Positions 34,118 through 43,724 of a stretch of 64,000 nucleotides of DNA are shown here, in pieces. The number at the start of each line of letters is the position of its first letter. Position 1 is the stretch's first letter. Below the pieces are notes generated by a model. It made no database searches and had not been told where the DNA came from. It worked only from the letters and a program-made list of their open reading frames with translations. The position numbers and the translations under genes are program-made. Source of the stretch: Symbiodinium natans (taxonomy: Eukaryota > Sar > Dinophyceae > Suessiales > Symbiodiniaceae). The stretch is taken from the NCBI GenBank assembly GCA_905221605.1, contig CAJNDS010000902.1:334766-398765 (forward strand), given 5' to 3'.

Positions 34118-35105
34118 TGTCTTCGTCCTCGACGGGAGATGTTGGGACTTCGAAGTCCGGGAGCAAGAAGAAGAAGAAGATGAAGTCGAAAACGGTCAAA
34201 ACGCAGAAAGTAGAAGCGGCCCAGGGCGGATTGTACCTTTCGGACAATCCTGCAGTTGGTGCATTTGGTGCTCCTGCCGATCAGATTGTCGAAGACCCAA
34301 GGATGACTCTTCTAGAACGAGATGATGCCGAGGGTTTCACCAACCTGTGTCAAGGCGCTCGAGAATCGCAGAATGAAGAAAGTCGTCAAGGTGGCATGTG
34401 TTTCCATGGCACTGTTGCAGAGGAACGTTCCAGCTGGTGCAGTTGGCTTTACAACCGTTTGCCTGTGTGGATGACGAAACCTTCATTACAAAAAGCCAGA
34501 TGGTTTGGATGATATGGGGATTTTGACGGCTGTTCCAAAGCAGAGACTTTTCCAAATTTGGGAGATCTTCACTTCCATTGACACGGACTCCGACTTGCAA
34601 GTTGATGCAGCTGAAGTGAAGTGCTTCTTCTATCACTTGGGAGCGGCTTCAGAAGATCCGCGCTGCAGGGCCGCGATTGCGGCTCAGTTCAATCACCCAA
34701 ACTCTGAAGGTCGAGCCTTTGCCGCGCAAGATTTCGTTGACGCTTTGTCACAAGAGCCAACAGACACTCTTAAGCGCTCTGGTTGGGTTCGATGTTTCGG
34801 GCCAGTTTTTCCATTGCAGGATGCGACAGGATCACAGAGTTCAGCAACCAAAGGATCAGTGCAGCCAATGTCGGAAGCAAAGGATATCTACGATGAACCA
34901 GAGCAGAGACTTTTGACATCAGGCTTTTGGCAATTCGCAGGGTGTCCGTTGTGCAGGCCGTCTGGCGAGTCTACCGATCTGGGCCCTGTGGACCTGGTGG
35001 ATGAATTCCGATTGGTGGCTCTGAAGCAGCGCTGGGGTCGCTTTTCTTCTTGGAAATTGGCTGCCGCCGTCGAGCGCTTTCGGCAATACAATGCGGCTTG
35101 GCAGG
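34118..35105 (+). CDS. EF-hand protein, two exons
   Basis: Exon 1, 34118-34464, starts MSSSSTGDVGTSKSG and has a Lys-rich patch (KKKKKMKSK). A 79-bp GT-AG intron (34465-34543, GTGTGG..CAAAGCAG) restores the frame. Exon 2 begins RLFQIWEIFTSI and carries a canonical EF-hand loop, DTDSDLQVDAAE, so the protein probably binds calcium. It continues through a Trp/Phe-rich stretch (SGFWQFAGCPLCRP) to about 35105, where G|GTTTAGGG offers a donor; the open frame beyond is telomere-like. More exons may follow. Confidence 0.55.
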
Positions 35106-35227
35106 GTTTAGGGCTCAGCTTTTGTGGTTTAGGCTTTGCGTCGCAAAATGGGTTAGGGTTCAGGGGTCAGGTTTCAGGGTTGAGGGTAGTTGAGGGTTCA
35201 GGTTTTGGTGTTTCGGGTTCAGTTGTC

Positions 35228-35326
35228 AGTAGGGAATGAAGGAATGAATCCAGGTTGCAATCCTTATGCCTTATGCTTTCTCCTGTAAGATTGGCCTTTA
35301 TAGCCCATGTCCTCATTCTCTACTCA
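35228..35326. mobile_element. Short inverted-repeat element, family 2, copy A
   Basis: Left end AGTAGGGAATGAAGGAATGA; right end, inverted, AGTAGAGAATGAGGA. Related to 36167-36277 and 59739-59823. The rest of 35110-35735 shows no gene. Confidence 0.5.
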
Positions 35327-35737
35327 CCACTGGTACGGACTCAAACCACTCCAAAATGTGGCTGCCTGGAACTTGCATGTGATATGCAGATTCCGTATTC
35401 TCACCCAATATCATTGACTGACACTGTATCCACACACATGAAAGGTGGAAATGGAGATGTTTATGGGTTTCCAGAGTAGAGATCGCTTTCTTGGGTCCAA
35501 GCGAAGAGTATTGCATAGTTTGGTTTGCAACTAGGCGACCTCTGTCTTCGGGAATTCCCAGATGAAGACTTCCAACACTTAAGCTTAAGCTTAAACCCTA
35601 GCCCAAAACCTTAAACCGCTGTCACGTCTTCTTGAGGAGGCTAGAGTCGCAAGCCTTGCACCCTAAATCCCAAGCTCTTGACCCTCAAATTCCCTGAAAT
35701 AGTGCGGCTCCAGCTGGACCCCGAACCCCCAAACCTT

Positions 35738-35855
35738 ACTTGGAGGTTCATGAGGAGTTAGAAGGACGGTTGCAAGTAGCTGGGGAACTATGGCTGTTTA
35801 GAGCCATAATTTGTGACGGATAACCCCACTTGTGACTACCCGTGAACCTCCAAGT
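35738..35855. mobile_element. Short inverted-repeat element, family 1 (118 bp)
   Basis: Fifteen-base termini ACTTGGAGGTTCATG / ACTTGGAGGTTCACG (one mismatch). An internal hairpin TATGGCT-gtttag-AGCCATA adds to the fold. Same family as 30214-30304. Confidence 0.7.
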
Positions 35856-35856
35856 C

Positions 35857-35986
35857 AACCCTCAACCCTCAACCCAAAACCCCTAAACCCTAAACCCTAA
35901 ACTCTAAACCCTAAACCCGCAACCCTCAACCCTCAACCCTCAACCCTCAACCCTAAACCCAAAACCCTGCACCCTAAACCCTAAAG
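35857..35986. repeat. CCCTAAA/CCCTCAA tract
   Basis: About 18 heptamers, mixed CCCTAAA and CCCTCAA, ending in CCCTAAAG|T, which serves as acceptor for the next exon. Confidence 0.9.
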
Positions 35987-37336
35987 TGTGCTTCCGAAGC
36001 TAGCTGAGGAGCGGTCGAGGATGGAGAGGATCCTGGGTCTGAACCTGTCTCGCCCAGATCTCATATCTATTGCCTTGACTCTGGGTTGATGAGGAAAGCT
36101 TTCCCTACTGGTTCTGAGTAGGGTTTAGGATTTAGGGTTTTGGATTTAGGATGTGGGCTTTAGGGGGTTCTTAGTTGGGCATGAGGGAATGAGGTACCTG
36201 ACATCCCCCGTATACCTTTGAAGGGATTATATGGGCTACCTGATTCCGCCATTCCATACTAAGAACCGGCAAAGTTTGCCTTTGCACGAGCCATGGTCCA
36301 AAGCTCTTTAAAGAGGGTACATAGATTATCTGGGTTACTACTAATTGTGGGGATTATGAATAGGATATGAGGAGCTCACATGTTGAGGTATACCTGAACC
36401 AACTAGGTAGAAACAAAGCGTTGTCATGTCTAAGAGTACTTCAAGATCTCAGGAATTTGTTCGCGGCTTTTTCCTCCATACTGGATGTCTACACGGATGT
36501 GGAACTTCTCATGGCCATCTTCAACAAGTCAAAAGACTGCTTGGACTTGTCATGGGAGAGTGAAGGTTGCCTCCACCATAGTTACATGAAGCTCGGAATC
36601 TTGCTTGCCCTTTCCATTGCGGCTCCTTTCGTTATTTCCTACAGCCACATCATCGCAAATTTGCCGCTTGTTTATGGATGGGTTTGATCAACAGATAGAT
36701 CGTCCAGTAGACGTAGGAGCTCGGCAGGGGCATTGTTTACGTCGAACTCCCGCAAGTCCCACGAAGCGCCGGCCAACCAGCTGAGGCAAGAGAATGGCTT
36801 CTTCTCGAATGGCCGCAATGCTTGCTTAGGTTTCCTTTTGGCTGGCTGGTTCGGGCCGATCTACCTCGCCATCCTAGAGTTGCCGTTGCTTTGCCGGGAT
36901 GTTCTGTGGGCACCAGTCACTTGCTTGCTTGGAAAGGGTGCCAGGGACAAAGGCGAAGCGGTATGGGTCAGGATCTTTCAGAGCCTGGGCATTGTGGATG
37001 GCGGAGGCTACAGAAAGCAACGCGCAATGGCTCAGCTGTTCTTTGAAACCATCCCGCAACTTTTGATTCAGTTCTTGGTGGTAGAAGGAGTGATCCAAGC
37101 TCAAGACCTGGTGGAATCTGACCGAGAAACCATCATTCGCTCCCTTGTGTTGGCTGTCTTGCACCTGGGCTGATCTGATCGCCATACCGCAATATTTTTT
37201 GAGGTCAGGAAAGGAATGGTTTCGTAGCTTGAAGCATTGCATAACCCATACTGTACCTATACTGCTCGACACTCATTTTGTGAGACCAAGCGTTGACCCA
37301 AATAAGCTTGACCCTGTGCGCAGAGCTTTTGCCTAA
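35987..37336 (+). CDS. XK-related membrane protein 1 (partial or damaged)
   Basis: Exon 35987-36084 (LAEERSRMERILGLNLSRPD) ends in phase 1; a donor GTTGATG follows and a family-2 element lies in the intron. The next coding part starts near 36367-36430 (FAAFSSILDVYTDVELLMAI). A 75-bp GT-AG intron (36682-36756) removes an in-frame TGA and continues SHEAPANQLRQENGFFSNGR. Hydrophobic helices and AQLFFETIPQLLIQ match the E-x-x-PQ-x-x-x-Q signature of XK-related (Xkr/CED-8) scramblase-like proteins and parallel 38372-43480. Near 37168 the frame shifts by one base (after LAVLHLG to ADLIAIPQYFLRSG) with no plausible intron, so it is a pseudogene, a base error or an unusual junction. Confidence 0.5.
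36167..36277. mobile_element. Short inverted-repeat element, family 2, copy B
   Basis: Perfect 10-bp ends GGTTCTTAGT / ACTAAGAACC plus further imperfect pairing (GGGAATGAGGTA with TACCTGATTCC). Shares the ACTAAGAACC end and an agggatt.tat.gg core with 59739-59823. Confidence 0.6.
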
Positions 37337-37402
37337 TGCACGCGTTAGGGTTTAGCCTGTATCTTCCCGAGGAACCTTCTTTGCCAACTTCTTCGAACTT
37401 GG

Positions 37403-37642
37403 TTTGAGTGTAGAGTTGTTGAAGAGCCCTTCTTGCGCTACACCATCATCAACTTATTGGCTTGCTCAGATTGGGTTCCATTTCTTGATCTCTTCTTTAC
37501 GAAGACACCTGCCACGACTGGTTCCATTCGGCCCATGGCCCGTCACACCATCAACTACGCAGAGTTAAGCGGCCAGCTGCCGAGCCATCGATGGACTGGA
37601 CTTAGATTGCCGATCTCCTTCCGCTCCCAAGCCATGTTGTGA
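37403..37642 (+). CDS. Possible exon of the preceding gene
   Basis: After TGAGTGTAG the frame reads LRYTIINLLACSDWVPFLDL and MARHTINYAELSGQLPSHRW to a stop at 37642. Protein-like composition; connection to the XK-related gene is not proven. Confidence 0.35.
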   Translation, partial: FECRVVEEPFLRYTIINLLACSDWVPFLDLFFTKTPATTGSIRPMARHTINYAELSGQLPSHRWTGLRLPISFRSQAML

Positions 37643-37689
37643 AAGCTTGAACGTTGAGCTCCCTACACCCGAAGCCCTAAACCTTAAAC

Positions 37690-38303
37690 CTAACTGAGCG
37701 CGTAGAACGCGTGCTTGTTATGTCTTGAGCTCTCGCACCCTGCCTCGTGGAACCAGTGTTGGCCATCATCTTTTTCGTCTATACTAGACACACTGGAGGG
37801 TGAGGTTGGCCTCTCGTCATATCGGCTGAAGACGGGAGTGCATGATGCACGGAGGGTTTCAAGATCGTCTTGTTGAGTGCCACTCCCCGAGCAGCAATTG
37901 TGTCGGATAGTTGTTTTCAAACATGTCCAGCAATTGTTGTTTCTGTGTGTGTGTGTGTGGCCTCGTTTGAAAGGGTCAGTGATTTGGCCTGCTATGCTTA
38001 GTTTGGAAATTTCTCCCAAACGCTCATCATACTCGCAGTACCAACCTTGTTCTGCAGCATCTAAATCGTGCAAAGGGTCTATTGCTGCTTTCAAGACTAA
38101 TGCACCGAGGTTTCACGTGCACATCGGTGCAGCATCTGATCTCTGAGCTGTGCCGACAGACGGAAGACGATGGGAAGTCGGCCTGTTGGAGAAGGTTCAG
38201 AGATCAGAAATACAACGAAGAGAAGTGCAACTTCAGGTCGCTTGGGAAAAAACTCCCTCCCGCCTAGCGGGCCTAGCAACGCTTGGTACTTCAACCGCTC
38301 CAA
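37690..38303 (-). CDS. Possible minus-strand gene fragment
   Basis: The minus frame from 38094 reads AAIDPLHDLDAAEQGWYCEY and later TPVFSRYDERPTSPSSVSSI, which is protein-like, but it is interrupted by a TG-run-encoded HTHTH stretch. A neighbouring frame (38303-38097) may be an upstream piece. Family unknown. Confidence 0.3.
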
Positions 38304-38371
38304 GCCCTAAACCTTAAACCCTAAAGCCTCAACCCTCAGGGGTGACGTGACATAGTAGGGGCTGCCTTCAG

Positions 38372-41300
38372 GTTGCAGAAGCTCATTGGCGGAAACCACG
38401 CGAAGCTTTTGGGTCAACCCTACCTTCGGTGTTTGGCCGAAGAGTTGGAGTGCGATCTGCTTCAGCGGGACGGTGATACGTACTTCTATTACAAGAGGCA
38501 GCGACATGCAGGAGCTCCTTTCGTGGCTGATGATGTTCAGGTCGAGAAATGTTTGACCCGGCAGTCGGGGATAGAGACTTTCTTTGCAGACACCTCGACA
38601 AGACTCGGACGATTTGGAGATGGAGGTTCCACTTCCTACAACTTTAAGTTCGTCCTTGGAAACTCCTGCGAACGCCTGTGCTTGCAAGAAATTCTACAAC
38701 TGCTTCTTGCGTGTTGGGGCCGCGTGTCCGTAGATTTTTCGGGTGTTGACTGGAGCTTGGCGCTGCAGAGATCGAGCTCTTCTGGCTTACTGGTGGAGAC
38801 ATATGATGAGGGCGAGGGCGAGGGGCAGTGGCAAGCCTTTATGCCGGATGGCGAGCCTGTTATTGCAAGATGCCTCATGCTAGGGCTATCACGAGAAGTG
38901 GCGGATCCTGTGAAGGCAAAGTTCGATTTTCACGTGCTGGCTCAAGAACTGCTGGCCCTGAGGGCCAATCCAAATGTGAAAGACACGTCAGGGCAGTCTT
39001 TGTTGTTGGCATGTGTTAAGAAACACAAGGCACGGGCAATCCAGCTTCTTGTTGACCATGATGTGGAAATCTCTAAAGATGCCTTGCAAGAGGCTGTTCA
39101 ACACAGCTCAGTTGATGTTGTCCTGCGATTGCTGAACTCCGAGAAGTGGTCACAGAGCTCCTCTGCTGGCGAAGGCAAGTCGCTGTGCGGTCTGGCTTGC
39201 CGGAGATTGAAGGACGCTTGCATGAACATTGATCAAGCCTGTGCGGGGGTTCCAGCCCATGCATACGGTGCAATATTCGAAGCTGATGAGGTTTTGAGGC
39301 TGCTGCATCTTGGCATCCAAATATATTTCTTAGTTTTGATCCCTGCAATTCGTGTGAGACTTCTTCTTGTAGTGTTACCACAACAGACGCAGTGAGGTAC
39401 GAGAAGCGCCTGACGCTGCCCGAGGCGGAGATTGGGTATGCGTTGGAGTCCGAAGCCGCCTTATGCATTTGCCAGTTCCATGAAGAAGGTCATCCCCACA
39501 GAACGCAGTTGAAGACTGCCGTCCACAATGCCTTGCAACAGACCATTGTGGCAACCTCAAGCAAGCTTCTCAGCAGGGTGACCGAAGAGGGGGATACCAT
39601 GTTTCATTTGTTAGGAAGAGCGGCTCCAGTACGACCTGTAGCCTATGACAGAATGAGGCTTTGGATGCAACAGTATTCGGAACAGGACCTCTCTCAATAT
39701 CTTCGCCTAAAGAACAGGGATGGGCTGTTGGCTGTGGAAGTCGCGCTTGATGCAGGAGTAGGTCATGACCCTGCGCCAGACTGGAAAGACAACTGTATCT
39801 TGAGCTGGTTGTTTGAAGAGACCGAGCTTCGTGAAGACGAGCGCGAAGACTTTTTGCAGCGATGTGTGGCTGCCTGCTGCAAGCGTGCCAAAAGCTACTC
39901 GATGAACAAAGACCAAATCTCCGGTGGCCTCCAACAGTTTCTACACTTAGCAGATCGCAAAAAGTTTTATCCAGAGTGCAGCCAGGCTTGCTTCGATAAG
40001 GCTGCAGAGATTCTGCTCAAAGAGGCCCAGTACAAGGCCTGTCAGCACTTAGTCAAAGCAGCTGACGAGTTGAAATTGTCAACAGAGTCCGTGCACACGA
40101 TGCTGAAGCCCGCAGAGGGTGCTCAGAAGCAGACGCGCAAGCAGGCACCCGAGACGCAGATTGAAGTCAATTCGGTCCGGGTGATTGGCAAACAGCAGAG
40201 CCTACAGACAAGCTGTAGTTGCCGGAACCTTTTGCGAGAAGCCATTGATGCAAAGCTTGGGGAGAGTGCAAACGCACCTCGCAAAACAGCGTTCATGAAC
40301 GTGATTGTTCAAGGTCTTGTCATCGTCCTTGAGGTTCTCTCGGCTGCAGACCTTGTCACAGATATCCTTCTTCTGAGATGGATGTACTTGAGCCACCACA
40401 TTTGGTGGGCAACGCTGTCTTGTTTAATGATGGTGGCCCCATATTTGGCTGCCTTCTCCGCAACTTTACGGATCGGCTTGCGAAACCGCATCTTTGAGGG
40501 TACGGATGCCGATGGGAAAGCTCAGTCTTTCTATTGGTGCCGCAAGCTCGCCGGGTCAGTGTGTATGACACCTCTTTGCGTTGCAGCCTTTATTCTTTTG
40601 GATTTGGTTTATACAATCAAAGCTGCCACTTTCGATGTCTTTGCCCTCCTAGTTGGTCTCACTGCACCTGGCTGGAAATGTGATTTGACAGACGGCGCAG
40701 TGAGCAAGTTCCTCTCTGATCACCTGGGCTTAACAATAATGGATATTGAAGGCTATCGCCGGCTGCGTACAACCACCCAGCTACTCTTTGAGTCCTTCCC
40801 CCAAATCGTCCTTCAGCTCTACATCTTGCTGAAGTCTTCCTCCGAGAGGGAATTCGAGGTTTCAGACGAAGAGTTGGTCGTATCCTTGGCATTCGCCTTG
40901 TCCCTTTGTCATAGTTGGGTAAGATTTTACATTTGTTGAGGGTACTTAAACCCAATAAGGAAAATATAGGTTTTCATTACTATCCCAACCATGAACTAGG
41001 TTCCACCTCTTTGCAACTTGCTGCATCGTTTGGTTGGAAGCAAGATCTGCCAGAGAATCAGTTGCACACTATACGATGACGTGTCTGACAGGAAGACTTG
41101 GCTGGCTCCCATTGGCAAGCAGTGTAGATCTGAGAAGCTCAAACAAAGGAGAGGGGCAGAAGTTGCACTTTGATGATTTGTCTTTCTCATTGGCATGTGG
41201 GCGCTTCACGATGGCCTTTGAGTTCAGTCAAAGTACCTGGGCAAAATTGCTGGGTGCTCTGTCAAAAGTTCAGGACCAAGCCAACAACATCTCTGTAGCA

Positions 41301-43480
41301 TTTGGACCTTCCATCTCTCTCCTGAACATGCATGACATATTGACCTTCCACAAGCGCTTCTCGAAGCTGCAGATTTCCATGCAGAGTGGAACAGAACCCG
41401 TGCCGTGGACAAGGATCTTGCAGAATTCCGGATTGAGCCCACAATCGGGCAACATTTCGATGAGTCAGAAGCAGTCGGCCTACGCCCAAGGATTGCTTGA
41501 AGAATTCATCTTGAACCACAATTGCGACGCGGTACATGCCCTCTTAGAGGCGGGCGTTTGCAGCACTACAGGGTTGACCTCCCGGGGCTTGATGTATTTG
41601 ACATTTGCAGTCGAGATGAAGCCCGGCATAGCTTGTGGAAGCAAGATAAAGACAAGAAGCGCGCGCCCTAAAAGGCAAGAGCCTGCAGCCAATGCATGCA
41701 AGCTAGAAGCTAGCCTTGAAGCCAAGGAGAAACGCAAGCATCTGCAAGCTGCTGCTGACCTTCAAAGCTCCTTTGACCTCATCGGAGTTGTCTTCCGAGA
41801 TCATGGACCCGTTGGTTGAGTGGGGCTTGCGTGTACGAAGCACGCTGGAGACGCCTTTGGAAGCTGCCTTTCGCGTGTCGGATGCTGATGTCATTTCCGC
41901 TTTTCTGTTCCACGAGCGGATTCAGGCAAACTTCGCGACGAGGAGAAGCGTCCTGAGATTGGCAGAGGTGGCTCGAGAACAGAACCTTCTGAAAGCTGCT
42001 GACACGTACGCCAATGCATCAGGTTTGGCTCCAGAGTGGGACCGCACCGTTTCCTGACTGGTTTATGGGCTGTATCTTCTATCGTAAAGCAGTTTGGGGG
42101 GAATTGTCACCCTAAACCTAAACCCTAAACCCTAAACCCTAAACCCTAAACCCTAAACCCTAAACCCTAAACCCTAAACCCTGGCTTTTGGTGCCCTTAG
42201 GCGAGCTTATCAGCCCGAGTTCTGCTACGTGGCGAAGCATCAGACTCCACGGTCGACTGCTGCGTCGCAGAGTTGCGGCGGTTCGACCTCTTCCGCGAGA
42301 AGCTTTTTCCGGTGGGAAGCCATGAACTGATCCCCCAGGCTTTGAAGAAGGTTTAGGGTTTAGGGTTTAGGGTGTAGGGTTGAAGGTTCAGGGCTTAGGG
42401 CTTGGGGTTTAGGGTTTAAGGTTTAGGGTTTAGGGTTTAAATATGAGCCCTGCAGGTTCTGAAAACAGCGGCGGATGGTGTTCTCGAGGTGGATCTGACC
42501 TTCGTGGCGCAGGCATTTCCACGGTTAGCTGCTCGGCTATGCAGGCGACCATTTGCTTGTGCGTGACAGCCATCATCCAAATTGAAATTGCAAGAACCGA
42601 CTTTTGTTTCCTACAAGGATCCCTGCGAGGTGTGAGGTGGATATATACAGTTTGTGCCCCAGGTGTTGCGAAACTTTAGACGCAACGCTTTCACACTTCT
42701 TTGCGTTTTCGAGGGTTGATGGTTTATTGCGTTGCCTACGAGGTATTTTCAGCAGCTCATCTTGAACAGTTGCTCGCAGTGGTACGCGCAGAAGCGAAAA
42801 TACCTTCGACTGCTTCCCTTCGAGTTTTAGACGGCTTGGTTTCTGAACTTGGACTTGTAGATATGCAGAAGTACGTGCAAATGACAGCCCCCCATCGAGC
42901 ATCTTGGCATGACTTTGCAGAGATTGTGGTGCGATTTTTGAATCCCTGTTGCCCTCTCAAAGGGCTCGACGGCCCCGCAGTAGACTCCAAGGTCACCCGC
43001 ACGATCCGACACTCACAGGAAGAGGGGCAACACGCCCGAAACAACAACTCACGAGAGAAGCGCGCCTTGGTGATTTGTAGCCTGACCATGCCGTCTGATT
43101 GCTGGCGAGCATACGGTATGCGAATATCTGGGGAATGGACAGATCAAGGTTGGGGCAACACGGACGTGAACAAGGTTGAGATTCGGGCTGTCACAGCTGG
43201 TGCTGGCCTGGTGTATGTGCAAATTCATTCTGTGAATTGGAATTCAGACAGTGGTCGCATTGAAGTGAAGTTTGGTGGGGCTCAGCTTGGACAAGGCTTG
43301 GACGAAGAGGATGAAACAGGCCGAAAGAATCTGGATCTTGAGCAAGCCGAGTCTCTGCTGGAGGTCCTGACGGCAGGCGATCTGGTCCAGATCACGATGG
43401 CTTGTGTTAGCTGGGGTGGTCATGAAGCCCATGCAGAAAATACTTGTTTGGAAATAGATTACTTCACCCGTGATAGTTAA
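38372..43480 (+). CDS. Ankyrin and XK-related membrane protein 2, seven exons, 5' end open
   Basis: Exons 38372-39312 (GC donor), 39393-40899, 41000-41609, 41749-42048, 42201-42350, 42456-42558 and 42714-43480. From codon 38373 they sum to 4377 nt, exactly 1459 codons with the stop, so all phases close. The first exon starts at an acceptor, so the true start is upstream. Ankyrin-like repeats lie near residues 195-260 (LRANPNVKDTSGQSLLLACV). An XK-related domain spans ~610-850: several membrane helices and LLFESFPQIVLQLYILL (~778). Then come ankyrin-like helices (ETPLEAAFRVSDADVISAFL) and an unrecognised C-terminal domain (GMRISGEWTDQGWGNTDVNK). XK-related proteins include phospholipid scramblases; a membrane role is likely, substrate unknown. 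Confidence 0.7.
40900..40999 (+). mobile_element. Introner element, family 3, copy B, forming an intron
   Basis: The element body (TCATAGTTGGGTAAGATTTT.. to ..TATCCCAACCATGAACTAG) matches copy A at 31776 along its length, including the inverted TCATNGTTGGG ends and the cttaaac.caataaggaa core. The intron runs from donor GTCCCT to CTAG|G; its removal joins two halves of the XK-related domain (SLAFAL then FHLFATCC). Confidence 0.75.
42107..42182 (+). repeat. CCCTAAA tract filling intron 4 of the XK-related gene
   Basis: About 10 near-perfect CCCTAAA units within the 152-bp intron 42049-42200. The donor is GTTTCC, in unique sequence; the acceptor is CCCTTAG|G. Confidence 0.85.
42351..42440 (+). 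repeat. TTTAGGG tract forming intron 5 of the XK-related gene
   Basis: The tract begins at the exon edge, so the repeat itself provides the donor GTTTAGGG. The intron ends at CCTGCAG|G (42455). Exons on both sides are in phase 0. Confidence 0.85.
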
Positions 43481-43724
43481 TGATTTCAGCTGCCGACGAA
43501 ACGCGACGTTAGCGCAGCGCCTGCCGAACCATGTTCCTCGAAGAGGAATCCTTCGGCTACGGCCCGGGCTATTTTTCACAGGCTCCATGTCTAAAGTTAT
43601 CTTTACATGAAGGATCCTCAGAAGGGCTGTATAGGGGGATATGAATATAAATAATTTAGTCACGGGGCTTGTGTCTGAAGCTTTGGCTGTCTGCAGCCAC
43701 ATCATGTTGGCTTGTAGGAGCTAG

